From Pseudomonas lalkuanensis (lineage in GTDB: Bacteria; Pseudomonadota; Gammaproteobacteria; Pseudomonadales; Pseudomonadaceae), in NCBI RefSeq assembly GCF_008807375.1, contig NZ_CP043311.1, positions 1,964,001 through 2,028,000 of the forward strand: 64,000 nt of DNA. Direction: 5' to 3'. Of the stretch, positions 8,478-18,971 are shown piece after piece. The notes beneath the pieces are model-generated. The model was given only the letters and a program-made list of their open reading frames with translations, made no database searches and was not told where the DNA came from. Position 1 is the first letter of the stretch; each line of letters opens with the position of its first letter. Made by a program: the position numbers and the translations under genes.

Positions 8478-9560
8478 ATGAGCAAGCAGATTCTGATTCT
8501 TCCCGGCGACGGTATCGGTCCGGAGATCATGGCCGAAGCGGTCAAGGTGCTGGAGGTGGCCAACGACAAGTTCCAGCTGGGCTTCGAACTGACTGAGGAC
8601 GTCATCGGCGGCGCCGCCATCGACAAGCACGGCGTACCCCTGGCCGACGAAACCCTGGAGCGCGCACGCCAGGCCGATGCCGTACTGCTGGGCGCCGTGG
8701 GCGGTCCGAAATGGGACAAGATCGAGCGTGACATCCGTCCGGAGCGCGGCCTGCTGAAGATCCGTTCGCAACTGGGCCTGTTTGCCAACCTGCGTCCGGC
8801 CATCCTCTATCCGCAGCTGGCCGAAGCCTCCAGCCTCAAGCCGGAAGTGGTCGCCGGCCTGGATATCCTGATCGTTCGCGAGCTGACCGGCGGTATCTAC
8901 TTCGGCCAGCCCCGCGAACAGCGCGTGCTGGAGAACGGCGAGCGTCAGGCGTACGACACCCTGCCTTACAGCGAAAGCGAAATTCGCCGTATCGCTCGTG
9001 TCGGCTTCGACATGGCCCGCGTGCGCAACAAGAAACTGTGCTCGGTGGACAAGGCCAACGTGCTGGCTTCCAGTCAGCTATGGCGCGAAGTGGTGGAGGA
9101 GGTGGCCAAGGATTATCCGGACGTCGAGCTCAGCCACATGTACGTAGACAACGCCGCCATGCAGCTGGTGCGTGCGCCCAAGCAGTTCGACGTGATGGTC
9201 ACCGACAACATGTTTGGCGACATCCTGTCGGACGAGGCTTCCATGCTCACCGGCTCCATCGGCATGCTGCCTTCTGCCTCGCTGGATTCGAACAACAAGG
9301 GCATGTACGAACCCTGCCACGGTTCGGCACCGGACATCGCCGGCCAGGGTATCGCCAACCCGCTGGCGACCATACTCTCCGTATCGATGATGCTCCGCTA
9401 CAGCTTCAACCAGACCGCTGCCGCCGACGCCATCGAGAAGGCCGTCAGCCTGGTGCTGGATCAGGGATTGCGGACCGGCGATATCTACTCCGCCGGTGCG
9501 ACCAAGGTCGGTACTCGCGAAATGGGCGATGCAGTGGTCGCGGCACTGCGTAATCTGTAA
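8478..9560 (+). CDS. leuB: 3-isopropylmalate dehydrogenase
   Basis: 360 residues. NAD-dependent oxidative decarboxylation of 3-isopropylmalate, third step of leucine synthesis. Family features are the N-terminal [11 protein letters not shown], the ELTGGIYFG loop, and the [20 protein letters not shown] signature that binds metal and substrate. ATG at 8478 follows GAGAGGAAAG. A terminator-like hairpin lies just downstream. Confidence 0.98.
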   Translation: MSKQILILPGDGIGPEIMAEAVKVLEVANDKFQLGFELTEDVIGGAAIDKHGVPLADETLERARQADAVLLGAVGGPKWDKIERDIRPERGLLKIRSQLGLFANLRPAILYPQLAEASSLKPEVVAGLDILIVRELTGGIYFGQPREQRVLENGERQAYDTLPYSESEIRRIARVGFDMARVRNKKLCSVDKANVLASSQLWREVVEEVAKDYPDVELSHMYVDNAAMQLVRAPKQFDVMVTDNMFGDILSDEASMLTGSIGMLPSASLDSNNKGMYEPCHGSAPDIAGQGIANPLATILSVSMMLRYSFNQTAAADAIEKAVSLVLDQGLRTGDIYSAGATKVGTREMGDAVVAALRNL

Positions 9561-9566
9561 TCTGTC

Positions 9567-9598
9567 GGGCCCGCTGGAATGCCGGCGGCCCACTTTTT
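9567..9598 (+). terminator. Terminator-like hairpin between leuB and asd
   Basis: GGGCCCGCTGG (9567-9577) and CCGGCGGCCC (9582-9591) form a stem with one mismatch and an AATG loop. TTTTT follows at 9594-9598. It suggests partial separation of the leu genes from asd. Confidence 0.55.
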
Positions 9599-9617
9599 CA
9601 AGAAAGGTGTAGTTGTC

Positions 9618-10730
9618 ATGAAGCGTGTAGGTCTGATCGGTTGGCGCGGCATGGTGGGTTCCGTTCTCATGCAGCGAATGCTGGAAGAGCGGGATTTCGA
9701 CCTGATCGAGCCGGTGTTCTTCACCACTTCCAATGTCGGTGGCCAGGGCCCTGCGGTGGGCAAGGACATTGCCCCGCTGAAGGATGCCTACAGCATCGAC
9801 GAGCTGAAGAGCCTCGATGTGATCCTGACCTGCCAGGGCGGCGACTACACCAACGAGGTGTTCCCCAAGCTGCGCGAAGCCGGTTGGCAGGGTTACTGGA
9901 TCGACGCCGCGTCCAGCCTGCGCATGCAGGATGACGCGGTGATCGTCCTCGATCCGGTGAACCGCAAGGTCATTGACCAGAAGCTGGACGCCGGTACCAA
10001 GAACTACATCGGTGGCAACTGCACCGTCAGCCTGATGCTGATGGCCCTGGGTGGCCTGTTCGAAGCTGGTCTGGTGGAGTGGATGAGCGCCATGACCTAC
10101 CAGGCGGCCTCCGGCGCTGGCGCGCAGAACATGCGCGAGCTGATCAAGCAGATGGGCGCCATCAACGGTGCCGTTGCCGATGATCTGGCCAACCCGGCCA
10201 GCGCCATCCTCGACATCGACCGCAAGGTGGCTGAAGCCATGCGCGGCGAAGATTTCCCCACTGAGAACTTCGGCGTTCCCCTGGCTGGCAGCCTGATCCC
10301 GTGGATCGACAAGGAGCTGCCCAACGGTCAGAGCCGCGAAGAGTGGAAGGGCCAGGCCGAGACCAACAAGATCCTCGGTCGCTTCAAGAGCCCGATCCCG
10401 GTGGACGGCATCTGCGTGCGCATCGGCGCCATGCGTTGCCACAGCCAGGCGCTGACCATCAAGCTGAACAAGGACGTGCCGATCGCTGACATCGAAGGCA
10501 TGATCAGCCAGCACAACCCCTGGGTGAAGCTGGTTCCCAACCAGCGCGAAATCAGCATGCGCGAACTGACCCCGACCGCCGTGACCGGCACCCTGACCGT
10601 CCCGGTCGGCCGTCTGCGCAAGCTCAACATGGGCTCGCAGTACCTGGGCGCCTTCACCGTCGGTGACCAGCTCCTCTGGGGTGCCGCCGAGCCGCTGCGT
10701 CGCATGCTGCGCATCCTGCTGGAGCGTTGA
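9618..10730 (+). CDS. asd: Aspartate-semialdehyde dehydrogenase
   Basis: 370 residues. Reduces beta-aspartyl phosphate to aspartate semialdehyde (NADPH), the branch point to lysine/diaminopimelate, threonine and methionine. Visible are the nucleotide motif [17 protein letters not shown], the active-site cysteine in GGNCTVSLM and the conserved [12 protein letters not shown]. The ATG at 9618 is preferred over an in-frame upstream codon at 9579 because AGAAAGG precedes it, it begins MKRVGLIG, and the upstream reading would run through the leuB terminator. Confidence 0.97.
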   Translation: MKRVGLIGWRGMVGSVLMQRMLEERDFDLIEPVFFTTSNVGGQGPAVGKDIAPLKDAYSIDELKSLDVILTCQGGDYTNEVFPKLREAGWQGYWIDAASSLRMQDDAVIVLDPVNRKVIDQKLDAGTKNYIGGNCTVSLMLMALGGLFEAGLVEWMSAMTYQAASGAGAQNMRELIKQMGAINGAVADDLANPASAILDIDRKVAEAMRGEDFPTENFGVPLAGSLIPWIDKELPNGQSREEWKGQAETNKILGRFKSPIPVDGICVRIGAMRCHSQALTIKLNKDVPIADIEGMISQHNPWVKLVPNQREISMRELTPTAVTGTLTVPVGRLRKLNMGSQYLGAFTVGDQLLWGAAEPLRRMLRILLER

Positions 10731-10838
10731 TGGCAAGGAGGGTGCCGATGAGGCTCGTCGGCACCTTCTGACCTTCGATTGCCTGCGTGCGGGGTGGCGG
10801 TTAAAGTGCCGCTCCTCGCATCGCCAGAAGTCCTCCCC

Positions 10839-11867
10839 ATGAGCCAGTCCCTCGACATCGCCGTGATCGGCGCCACCGGCACCGTTGGCGAAACCCTCGT
10901 CCAGATCCTCGAAGAGCGGGAATTCCCGGTCGGCAACCTGCATCTGCTCGCCAGCGGCGAATCTGCTGGAGCGTCCGTACCTTTCAAGGGCCGTAACCTG
11001 CGGGTGCGGGACGTGGCCGATTTCGATTTCTCTCAGGTCCATCTCGCCTTCTTTGCTGCCGGCGAGGCGGTGACCCGCAGTTTCGCTATGCGCGCGACGG
11101 CGGCCGGTTGCTCGCTGATCGACCTGTCCGGCGCCCTCGATCCGGCTGACGCGCCCAGTCTGGTTCCGGAAGCCAATCCCGCTTCGCTCGACGCACTGAC
11201 AGCGCCGTACCGGCTGACCAGTCCCAGTGCTTCGGCGGTCGCCCTGGCTTGTGTACTGGCGCCGCTCGGCGATCTGCTCAAGCCGCAGCGCCTCAGTGTG
11301 ATGGCCAGTCTCGCGGTATCCAGCCGTGGTAGAGAAGCCGTCACCGAACTGGCCCGCCAGACTGCTGAGTTGCTCAATGCACGCCCGCTGGAGCCGCGCT
11401 TCTTCGATCGACAGATCGCCTTCAATGTCCTGGCTCAGGCCGGTGCTCCGGATGCCGATGGCCACATTTCCCTGGAACGGCGACTGGCAGGCGAGATCAA
11501 GCAACTGCTCGGCTTGCCGGAGCTTCGGGTGTCCGCTACCTGCGCCCTGGCCCCGGTCTTCTTTGGCGACAGCCTGGCGGTATCCGTCGTGGCTGAGCAG
11601 CCGGTGGACCTTGAGCGGGTGCGCGAGCGGCTGGCGAAGGCTCCGGGCGTCGAATTCGTGGAGGAGGAGGGCGATTATCCGACCGCTGTCGGCGACGCTG
11701 TTGGACAGGATTCGGTATATGTAGGAAGGGTTCGGGGCGGGCTGGACGACCCCAGTGAACTCAATTTGTGGATTGCTTCAGATAATGCGCGAAAAGGCGC
11801 TGCGCTCAATGCCGTGCAGTCCGCCGAGTTGTTGATAAAACACTATCTGTCAAAGATACTTACCTGA
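10839..11867 (+). CDS. usg: USG-1 family protein, Asd paralogue without the catalytic cysteine
   Basis: 342 residues with the semialdehyde-dehydrogenase two-domain fold: an N-terminal NAD-binding region beginning IAVIGATGTVGETLVQIL and a C-terminal dimerisation domain. Where Asd has an active-site cysteine after the NPN-type loop, this protein has SPSASAVALAC, so the nucleophile is replaced. That is typical of USG-1 proteins, whose function is not established. ATG at 10839 (MSQSLDIAVIG) is preferred over an in-frame codon at 10779. It follows asd and precedes fimV. Confidence 0.85.
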   Translation: MSQSLDIAVIGATGTVGETLVQILEEREFPVGNLHLLASGESAGASVPFKGRNLRVRDVADFDFSQVHLAFFAAGEAVTRSFAMRATAAGCSLIDLSGALDPADAPSLVPEANPASLDALTAPYRLTSPSASAVALACVLAPLGDLLKPQRLSVMASLAVSSRGREAVTELARQTAELLNARPLEPRFFDRQIAFNVLAQAGAPDADGHISLERRLAGEIKQLLGLPELRVSATCALAPVFFGDSLAVSVVAEQPVDLERVRERLAKAPGVEFVEEEGDYPTAVGDAVGQDSVYVGRVRGGLDDPSELNLWIASDNARKGAALNAVQSAELLIKHYLSKILT

Positions 11868-11889
11868 AAATTTGTAGAAATATTCTAGC

Positions 11890-11916
11890 TTGACAATACT
11901 GGCTTGGCCTTATCGT
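11890..11916 (+). promoter_or_regulatory. Possible fimV promoter
   Basis: A consensus TTGACA (11890-11895) is followed 15 bp later by TATCGT (11911-11916), about 95 bp before fimV. The -10 is poor and the spacer short, so it is tentative. Confidence 0.35.
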
Positions 11917-12009
11917 TGATGGGGAGCCGCCCTTTCGGCGCGCGCAGGCAGCGACTTAAGACCCTCATCTCGCGCAGCGAGAAAAAAGATAAAACAAGGG
12001 AATCACTCT

Positions 12010-14970
12010 ATGGTTCGGGTTCGCAAACTTGTGCTGGCAATCGCGGCTGCATCCGCGCTGACTTCGGGTGTTGCCAACGCCCTCGGGCTCGGGGAAGTCA
12101 CCCTGCGTTCGTCCTTGAACCAGCCCCTGGAAGCGGAGATCGAACTGCTTGAAGTGCGCGACCTGGCGTCGGCCGAGGTCAAGCCGAACCTGGCGTCGGC
12201 CGAGGACTTCTCCAAAGCTGGCGTGGATCGTCAGTACTTCCTGCAGGACCTCAAGTTCACCCCCGTCCTCAAGCCCAACGGCCGCAGCGTCATTCGGGTG
12301 ACCTCCAGCAAGCCGGTCCGTGAACCCTATCTGAATTTCCTGGTCGAGGTGCTCTGGCCCAATGGCCGTCTGCTGCGTGAGTACACGCTGCTCCTCGATC
12401 CGCCGCTCTATTCTCCCCAGGCCGCCGCCGCCGCCGCGCCGAAGATTCCGGTCGCCGCACCTGCTCCGGCGCCGCGTCCTGCGGTGGCTCCGGCTCCAGT
12501 CCGCACCACACCTGCAGCTCCGGTCGACGCCGCACCGCGTCCGAGCGCCCCGGCTGCAGCGCCGGCCACCGCGCCTAAGGCGCCGACCGATCAATACCGC
12601 ACGACTTCTCGCGACACCCTCTGGGAGATCGCAGACCGTACCCGCGCCAGTGGTTCGGTGCATCAGGCGATGCTGGCCATCCAGGACCTGAACCCGGATG
12701 CCTTCGTCGACGGCAATATCAATCGGCTGAAGAGTGGCCAGGTCCTGCGCCTGCCTGATGAAAAACAGATCGCCAGCCGTTCCCAGGCCGAGGCCCTCGC
12801 CCAGGTCCAGGCACAGAACACCGCTTGGCGTGAAGGCCGCAGCCTGGCAGGGGAGGGCAAGCGCCAGCTGGACGCCACCAAGCGCAGCAGCGCCGGCGAG
12901 GCTCCCGAGAAGGTTGAAACCCAGGACAACCTGCGACTGGTATCCGCCGCCAGCGGCAAGGCTTCCAGTGGCAGCGACAAGGGCACCAACGGCGAAAGCA
13001 AGGCGCTCAGCGACAAACTGGCCGTGACCCAGGAAAGCCTGGACTCCACCCGTCGCGAGAACGACGAGCTGAAGAGCCGGATGACCGACCTGCAAAGCCA
13101 GATGGACAAGCTGCAGCGTCTGATCCAGCTCAAGGACAGCCAGCTCGCCAAGCTGCAGGCCGACATGGCCGGTCAGGGCAAGCAGGCTCCTGCGGCTCCC
13201 GCAACTCCGGCTGCTGCTCCTGCTGCCGCTGCACCTGCCAAGCCGGCAGAGGCGCCCGCACAACCTGCTCCGGCTGCACCGGTAGCGCCGGCTACTGCAG
13301 CTGCGCCCGCTCCGGCCCAGCCGGCGCCAGCTCAACCCGCGCCTGCGCAGCCTGCTGCTCCTGCGGCGGCTCAGCCCGCAGCGCCGGCGCCCGCTCCCGT
13401 ACAGCCTGCCGCGCCTGCACCGGCGCCGGCCGCTGCGCAGCCCGCCAAACCCGCGGAGCCGGCCAAACCTGCCGCCCCCGCCAAGCCGGTGCAGGCGGCT
13501 CCTGCCGCTCCGGTGGTCGAGCCGCCGCAGTCCAGCATCATCGATGACGTGCTGGCCAACCCGATGCTTCTGCTGATGGCGGGCGGTAGCGCCCTGGTGG
13601 CCCTGCTGGTGCTGCTGATGGTCCTGTCGCGCCGCAATGCCCTTAAAGAGGCCGAGCTGCAGAACAACCTGGCTGCACAGGGTGACGAGAACAGCTTCGA
13701 CAGCGATCTCGACCTGAAGGACGACAGCTTCGATGCGTTCTCCAGCCCGGAACTGGATGCCGCCGTGGCCGACGAGCCTGAAGTCGCTCCGGCCAGGACC
13801 GAGGAGCGCGTTACCTCGCAGACCGGCGACGTGATCAGCGAGGCCGACATCTACATCGCCTACGGCCGCTTCAACCAGGCTGCCGAGCTCCTGCAGGGCG
13901 CCATCAACGAAGAGCCCCATCGCAGCGACCTCCGCCTGAAACTGATGGAGGTCCACGCCGAACTGGGTGATCGCGAAGGCTTTGCGCGCCAGGAGAGCGA
14001 GCTCCGTGAAATTGGCGGTGCCGGCAGCGACATCGAGCAGCTGAAAGGCAAGTATCCGGCCATGGCGGCTGTCGCCGTTGCCGCGACGGCGGCGGCTGGT
14101 CTGGCGGCGGCCGATGACCTCGACAGCTTCAGTCTCGACGATCTGACCCTGGACGATGTGCCGGCCAGCGCCCCGGTCGCCTCCGGTGCGGACCTGGATG
14201 ACGCGTTCGACCTGAGCCTGGACGACCTGGGTTCCGACCTGGATCTGGCGGAGGAGAAACCGGCTGCCGTTCAGCCAGAGGCTGCACCGGCCAACGAGCT
14301 GAGCCTGGATGACCTGGAGTTCGATGCGCTGGCAGCACCGGCCAAGGCCGAGTCCGACCTGGATTTCGATCTGGACATCGGTAGCGGCGACCAGCTGCTG
14401 ACTGGTGATAAGAGCCTCGAGCTCAGCGACGACCTGGCCGACTTCAGCCTGGACCTGGAACCCGCGGCCCAGCCGGCAATCGCTGATGAGGACGATTTCC
14501 TGCTGAGCCTGGACAGCGAGCTTGACGCGCCCCTGGCAGTCGAGCCGACTGCTCCGGCTGTGGAAGAGGCGAGTGCCGGCCTGCTCGACCTGCCGGCTGA
14601 CTTCGATCTGTCGCTGCCCGACGAGCCGGTTGCCGAGCCTGTGGCCGACAACGACAGCTTTGCCGCCCAGCTGGACGAAGTGACCGCCGAATTGGACCAG
14701 CTCTCCGACAGTCTGCAGAGGGCGCCGGAGTCCGACCCGGTTGCCGTGCTGGAAGACGAGGCTTCGGACCTGGGCCTGGGGCTGGACGAGGAAGACGACT
14801 TCGACTTCCTTTCCGGCACCGATGAAACCGCGACCAAGCTGGATCTGGCTCGCGCCTATATCGACATGGGTGACACCGAAGGTGCTCGCGACATCCTCGA
14901 CGAGGTGATGTCCGAGGGTAATGACACCCAACAACAGGAAGCGCGCGAACTGATCGCACGACTCAGCTGA
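12010..14970 (+). CDS. fimV: FimV, polar hub protein for type IV pili
   Basis: 986 residues. Inner-membrane peptidoglycan-binding protein needed for type IV pilus assembly and polar localisation of regulators. A signal peptide (residues 1-25) is followed by a periplasmic FimV domain. A LysM domain lies at about 195-250 (TLWEIADRTR...LRLP) and a coiled coil at about 335-380. A long Ala/Pro-rich stretch (390-510) precedes one transmembrane helix at about 517-540. The cytoplasmic part is very acidic, with repeated LDDL/DLDL segments. It ends in a C-terminal FimV/TPR motif (ATKLDLARAYIDMGD). ATG at 12010 has AAGGGA upstream. truA begins 3 bp after its stop. Confidence 0.95.
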   Translation: MVRVRKLVLAIAAASALTSGVANALGLGEVTLRSSLNQPLEAEIELLEVRDLASAEVKPNLASAEDFSKAGVDRQYFLQDLKFTPVLKPNGRSVIRVTSSKPVREPYLNFLVEVLWPNGRLLREYTLLLDPPLYSPQAAAAAAPKIPVAAPAPAPRPAVAPAPVRTTPAAPVDAAPRPSAPAAAPATAPKAPTDQYRTTSRDTLWEIADRTRASGSVHQAMLAIQDLNPDAFVDGNINRLKSGQVLRLPDEKQIASRSQAEALAQVQAQNTAWREGRSLAGEGKRQLDATKRSSAGEAPEKVETQDNLRLVSAASGKASSGSDKGTNGESKALSDKLAVTQESLDSTRRENDELKSRMTDLQSQMDKLQRLIQLKDSQLAKLQADMAGQGKQAPAAPATPAAAPAAAAPAKPAEAPAQPAPAAPVAPATAAAPAPAQPAPAQPAPAQPAAPAAAQPAAPAPAPVQPAAPAPAPAAAQPAKPAEPAKPAAPAKPVQAAPAAPVVEPPQSSIIDDVLANPMLLLMAGGSALVALLVLLMVLSRRNALKEAELQNNLAAQGDENSFDSDLDLKDDSFDAFSSPELDAAVADEPEVAPARTEERVTSQTGDVISEADIYIAYGRFNQAAELLQGAINEEPHRSDLRLKLMEVHAELGDREGFARQESELREIGGAGSDIEQLKGKYPAMAAVAVAATAAAGLAAADDLDSFSLDDLTLDDVPASAPVASGADLDDAFDLSLDDLGSDLDLAEEKPAAVQPEAAPANELSLDDLEFDALAAPAKAESDLDFDLDIGSGDQLLTGDKSLELSDDLADFSLDLEPAAQPAIADEDDFLLSLDSELDAPLAVEPTAPAVEEASAGLLDLPADFDLSLPDEPVAEPVADNDSFAAQLDEVTAELDQLSDSLQRAPESDPVAVLEDEASDLGLGLDEEDDFDFLSGTDETATKLDLARAYIDMGDTEGARDILDEVMSEGNDTQQQEARELIARLS

Positions 14971-14973
14971 TAG

Positions 14974-15834
14974 ATGACAGAAGCAGTACCCGCAGCGGCA
15001 GCCGAATCGGCTGCCGTTGGCATTTACAGAATCGCCCTCGGTGTCGAATACAAGGGCTCGCGTTATCGTGGCTTCCAGCGTCAGATCGACGGGGTTCCCT
15101 CCGTCCAGGGCGCCCTGGAAAAGGCGCTCTCCCGCGTGGCCGGTGGAGCTCCCGTCACCCTCAGTTGCGCTGGCAGGACCGACGCCATGGTGCATGCCTG
15201 CGGGCAGGTGGTGCATTTCGATACCCCGGTGGCAAGGTCCGAGCACGCCTGGATCATGGGGGCCAACGCCAATCTGCCGCCGGATATCAGCGTCACTTGG
15301 GCCAGGCAGATGCCTCTGAACTTCGATGCCCGTTTCAGTGCCATGGCACGGCGTTATCGTTACGTGATCTACAACGACGAGATCCGCCCGGCGCACATGG
15401 CCGAGGAAGTGACCTGGAATCACCGCCCACTGGATGTCCAACGCATGCGCGAGGCCTCCCGTTGCCTGGTTGGCACCCATGATTTCAGTGCCTTCCGTGC
15501 CCGCCAGTGCCAGGCCAAGTCGCCGATCAAGACCGTGCATCACCTGGAATTGATCGAGCATGGTCGCCTGATCGTGCTCGATATCCGCGCCAACGCCTTC
15601 CTTCACCACATGGTGCGCAACATCGCCGGAGTACTGATGACCATTGGGGCCGGCGAGCAGCCGGTCGAGTGGGCGAAGCAAGTCCTGGAAGGCCGCATCC
15701 GCCGCGAGGGCGGGGTGACTGCGCACCCTTATGGCCTCTACCTGGTCCGCGTCGAGTATCCGGAAGAGTTCGATATTCCGGAACGCTACCTGGGGCCTCA
15801 CTTCCTTTCCGGATTGCCGGATGTGGTGGGCTGA
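14974..15834 (+). CDS. truA: tRNA pseudouridine synthase A
   Basis: 286 residues. Converts uridines 38-40 of the tRNA anticodon stem to pseudouridine. The catalytic aspartate is in CAGRTDAMVHACGQVVHF; the residue after DA is Met where many homologues have Gly. The RAxxFLHHMVRNIAG segment of the family is present (residues about 205-220). ATG at 14974 lies 3 bp after the fimV stop with no clear SD of its own, so translational coupling to fimV is likely. The first 20 residues are an Ala-rich extension. Confidence 0.95.
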   Translation: MTEAVPAAAAESAAVGIYRIALGVEYKGSRYRGFQRQIDGVPSVQGALEKALSRVAGGAPVTLSCAGRTDAMVHACGQVVHFDTPVARSEHAWIMGANANLPPDISVTWARQMPLNFDARFSAMARRYRYVIYNDEIRPAHMAEEVTWNHRPLDVQRMREASRCLVGTHDFSAFRARQCQAKSPIKTVHHLELIEHGRLIVLDIRANAFLHHMVRNIAGVLMTIGAGEQPVEWAKQVLEGRIRREGGVTAHPYGLYLVRVEYPEEFDIPERYLGPHFLSGLPDVVG

Positions 15835-15890
15835 CGCTGCGTCGGGCCTTTGCTAACATCCCAGGTCTTTAGCCTTCAGGTGCCTGCATC

Positions 15891-16508
15891 TTGTCAGCCG
15901 TTCGCATCAAAATCTGCGGTATCACCCGAATCGAGGACGCCCTGGCCGCCATCGCCGCCGGGGCGGATGCCATAGGTTTTGTGTTCTACGCCAAGAGCCC
16001 GCGAGCGGTCACGCCAGCCCAGGCCCGGGCCATCATCGCTGCGCTGCCGCCTTTCGTGACCACTGTGGGGCTGTTCGTCGACATGCCGCGCGCCGAATTG
16101 ACCCGGTTGTTGGCCGAAGTTCCGCTGGACCTGCTGCAGTTCCATGGCGATGAAGGCCCGGAAGACTGTGCAGGTTACGGCCGGCCATACATCAAGGCGC
16201 TGCGGGTCAAGCCGGGTGACGACGTCGCCGCGGCGATTTCGCACTACCCCGCAGCCTCCGGAATCCTCCTCGACACCTATGTTCCGGGCACTCCCGGTGG
16301 CACCGGCGAAGCCTTCGACTGGAGTCTGGTGCCTCGAGATGCGGCAAAGCCGTTGATCCTGGCGGGCGGGCTGACCCCGGAGAACGTCGGTGACGCGGTG
16401 CGCCAGGTACGCCCCTACGCCGTGGACGTGAGCGGTGGCGTCGAGGCCAGCAAGGGCATCAAGGATGCCGCGAAGATTCAAGCCTTCATCCAGCGGGCAC
16501 GTGGCTGA
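15891..16508 (+). CDS. trpF: Phosphoribosylanthranilate isomerase
   Basis: 205 residues; a TIM-barrel enzyme of tryptophan synthesis. The KICGIT motif with the catalytic cysteine is at residues 7-12. The catalytic aspartate lies in [14 protein letters not shown], and the phosphate-binding [10 protein letters not shown] and AVDVSGGVE loops are present. The start is TTG at 15891: no ATG or GTG occurs in frame nearby and the conserved sequence begins almost at once. TTCAGG lies about 10 bp upstream. As in other pseudomonads it is separate from the other trp genes. Confidence 0.95.
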   Translation: MSAVRIKICGITRIEDALAAIAAGADAIGFVFYAKSPRAVTPAQARAIIAALPPFVTTVGLFVDMPRAELTRLLAEVPLDLLQFHGDEGPEDCAGYGRPYIKALRVKPGDDVAAAISHYPAASGILLDTYVPGTPGGTGEAFDWSLVPRDAAKPLILAGGLTPENVGDAVRQVRPYAVDVSGGVEASKGIKDAAKIQAFIQRARG

Positions 16509-16810
16509 AATGCGGATCGCGGAAGCTTTCGTGCGGTCGGATGCCGGCGCGTCTCCTGCATATGTGACGGACGGCGTTTCGCTGCCGTCCATAAGCGAGT
16601 TGCCCACGCAGGCGAAGCCTGCCGGGTCGCGTGGCAAGGCTGCGTCGATCGGGCCTGTTTTTTACGAGGGCGATGGCAAGGCCATCTCCAGGGTGATTCT
16701 CGGACACTTTGTCAGGGCCGGGATCGCAACCATGAATTCGCTCAAGGACATGCGCGGGGCTATGAACCGCTAGCGCGTGTTCGGGCCTGAAAGCTGTGGA
16801 GAACTAGAGC
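16509..16810. other. trpF-accD intergenic region with hairpin and doubtful small ORF
   Basis: 302 bp without a confident gene. An open frame of 87 codons (16510-16773) starts 1 bp after the trpF stop but shows no recognised domain and no SD. A strong hairpin pairs 16569-16575 (GGACGGC) with 16584-16590 (GCCGTCC) around an 8-nt loop and lacks a T-run. The region is probably a leader for accD. Confidence 0.4.
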
Positions 16811-17683
16811 ATGAGCAACTGGCTGGTAGACAAGCTGATCCCTTCGATCATGCGTTCCGAGGTGAAGAAGAGCTCGGTCCCCGAAGGCCTTTGGCACAAG
16901 TGCCCGTCGTGCGACGCGGTGCTGTACAAGCCCGAACTGGAAAAGACGCTGGACGTCTGCCCGAAATGCAACCACCACATGCGCATCGGTGCACGCACCC
17001 GTCTGGACATCTTCCTGGATCCGGAAGGCCGTGAAGAGCTCGGCGCCGACCTGGAGCCGGTGGATCGCCTGAAGTTCCGCGACAGCAAGAAGTACAAGGA
17101 CCGCCTGGCGGCCGCGCAGAAGGACACCGGTGAGAAGGATGCCCTGGTCGCCATGCGTGGCACCCTGCACAAGATGCCGATCGTGGCCTGCGCCTTCGAA
17201 TTCTCCTTCATGGGCGGTTCCATGGGCGCCATCGTCGGTGAGCGCTTCGTGCGTGCCGCCAACGTTGCCCTGGAGCAGCGCTGCCCGCTGGTGTGCTTCT
17301 CCGCGTCGGGCGGTGCCCGCATGCAGGAAGCCCTGATCTCCCTGATGCAGATGGCCAAGACCTCCGCGGCCCTGGCTCGCCTGCGCGAAGAGGGTATCCC
17401 GTTCATCTCCGTGCTGACCGACCCGGTCTACGGCGGCGTTTCCGCCAGCCTGGCGATGCTCGGCGACGTGATCGTCGGCGAGCCGCGTGCACTGGTCGGC
17501 TTCGCCGGTCCGCGTGTGATCGAGCAGACCGTGCGCGAGAAACTGCCGGAAGGCTTCCAGCGTAGCGAGTTCCTGCTGGAGCACGGCGCCATCGACATGA
17601 TCATCCCCCGCGCGGAACTGCGTGAGCGCCTTGGCCGGCTGCTGGCGCAGATGACGCGTCTTCCTTCCCCGGCTATCGCATGA
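16811..17683 (+). CDS. accD: Acetyl-CoA carboxylase, carboxyltransferase beta subunit
   Basis: 290 residues. With AccA it transfers the carboxyl group from biotin to acetyl-CoA, the first step of fatty-acid synthesis. An N-terminal zinc ribbon is formed by Cys31, Cys34, Cys50 and Cys53. The crotonase-fold carboxyltransferase domain follows, with [12 protein letters not shown] and [16 protein letters not shown] at 16811 follows GGAGAACTAGAGC. Its TGA overlaps the folC ATG. Confidence 0.98.
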   Translation: MSNWLVDKLIPSIMRSEVKKSSVPEGLWHKCPSCDAVLYKPELEKTLDVCPKCNHHMRIGARTRLDIFLDPEGREELGADLEPVDRLKFRDSKKYKDRLAAAQKDTGEKDALVAMRGTLHKMPIVACAFEFSFMGGSMGAIVGERFVRAANVALEQRCPLVCFSASGGARMQEALISLMQMAKTSAALARLREEGIPFISVLTDPVYGGVSASLAMLGDVIVGEPRALVGFAGPRVIEQTVREKLPEGFQRSEFLLEHGAIDMIIPRAELRERLGRLLAQMTRLPSPAIA

Positions 17684-18966
17684 CTCAGAGAACCCTTGCC
17701 GACTGGCTTTCCTATCTTGAACAGCTCCACCCCACGGCTATCGACATGGGACTGGAGCGCAGCCGCGAAGTTGCCAGCCGGCTCGGCCTGAGCCGACCGG
17801 CGCCGAAAGTGATCACGGTCACCGGCACCAACGGCAAGGGTTCCACCTGCGCTTTCCTGGCTGCGCTGTTGCGTGCCCAGGGGCTCAAAGTCGGTGTGTA
17901 CAGCTCGCCGCACCTCCTGCGTTACAACGAGCGTGTCCAGTTGAATGGCCAGGAGGCCAGCGACCAGGCGCTCTGCGACGCCTTTGCCGCCGTCGAGGCG
18001 GCGCGCGGCGAAATCTCCCTCACCTATTTCGAAATGGGCACCCTGGCGGCTTTCTGGCTATTCCAGCATGCCGCCCTGGATGCCGTAGTGCTGGAAGTGG
18101 GCCTGGGCGGTCGCCTGGACGCGGTGAACCTGGTGGATGCCGACCTGGCGCTGGTGACCAGTATTGGCCTGGATCACGCCGACTGGCTGGGCGATACCCG
18201 GGAAAGTGTCGCCTTCGAGAAGGCCGGCATCTTCCGCCCTGGCAAACCTGCCCTGTGTGGCGACCTGGACCCGCCGCAACCCCTGCTGGCGCAGGCGAAT
18301 GCTCTGTCCGCACCCTTGTTCCTTCGCGGCCGCGACTTCGACCTGGCGCAAGGCGAGGCCAACTGGCATTGGCGCGGTGTGAGCGCTTCCGGCCAGGTGC
18401 TGGAATTGCACGACCTGCCCGTGCTCGACCTGCCCATGGAAAACGCTGCCCTGGCGCTTCAGGCGTATGCGCTCTTGGGCATGCCCTGGCAACCGGATGC
18501 CTTGCAGGCCGCCCTGCTGGGCACTCGCGTCACCGGGCGTCTGGATCGCCGCCAAATTGACTGGCGCGGCAAGCGGGTTTCCCTGCTGCTGGATGTCGGG
18601 CACAACCCCCATGCGGCCGAATACCTGGCTGCGCGCCTGGCCGCCCGTCCTGTCGCTGGGCGCCGATTGGCCGTGTTCGGCCTGCTTTCCGACAAGGATC
18701 TTCCCGGGGTTCTCCGCCCGCTGCAAGGCTGCCTGGCCAACTGGGCGGTGGCACCGTTGCCGACGCCGCGCACTCGCTCCGCGTCCGAGTTGCAGGCGGC
18801 ATTGACGAACCTTCATGCAAGCGTCAGTGTCCACCAAAATATCGCCGCAGCACTCGAAGCACAGTGCGAGCAGGCGACACCGGACGACGAGATCCTGGTA
18901 TTCGGATCGTTCTACAGTGTGGCTGAGGCGCTGGGCTGGCTGGAAAGCTTCGCAACGGGGGAGTAG
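17680..18966 (+). CDS. folC: Bifunctional dihydrofolate/folylpolyglutamate synthase
   Basis: 428 residues. A Mur-ligase-type ATP-dependent enzyme that adds glutamate to dihydropteroate and to folates. The P-loop is [14 protein letters not shown] (residues about 47-60). The [25 protein letters not shown] and [11 protein letters not shown] motifs of the family follow. It overlaps accD by ATGA, an arrangement shared with E. coli and P. aeruginosa. The stop is 5 bp before the next gene. Confidence 0.96.
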   Translation: MTQRTLADWLSYLEQLHPTAIDMGLERSREVASRLGLSRPAPKVITVTGTNGKGSTCAFLAALLRAQGLKVGVYSSPHLLRYNERVQLNGQEASDQALCDAFAAVEAARGEISLTYFEMGTLAAFWLFQHAALDAVVLEVGLGGRLDAVNLVDADLALVTSIGLDHADWLGDTRESVAFEKAGIFRPGKPALCGDLDPPQPLLAQANALSAPLFLRGRDFDLAQGEANWHWRGVSASGQVLELHDLPVLDLPMENAALALQAYALLGMPWQPDALQAALLGTRVTGRLDRRQIDWRGKRVSLLLDVGHNPHAAEYLAARLAARPVAGRRLAVFGLLSDKDLPGVLRPLQGCLANWAVAPLPTPRTRSASELQAALTNLHASVSVHQNIAAALEAQCEQATPDDEILVFGSFYSVAEALGWLESFATGE

Positions 18967-18971
18967 GGGAA

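Noticed and set aside
13190..13540. Ala/Pro-rich low-complexity region considered as a DNA repeat
   Set aside because: It is the disordered linker of FimV, encoded by mixed codons without an exact repeat unit.
11965..15801. Minus-strand frame of 1278 codons opposite fimV and truA
   Set aside because: It is a shadow of fimV; its apparent repeats mirror the fimV Ala/Pro and Asp/Leu repeats.
16435..16773. 112-codon frame overlapping the end of trpF
   Set aside because: Its first 25 codons lie in trpF in another frame. Only the part from 16510 could be separate, and it has no SD or recognised domain.
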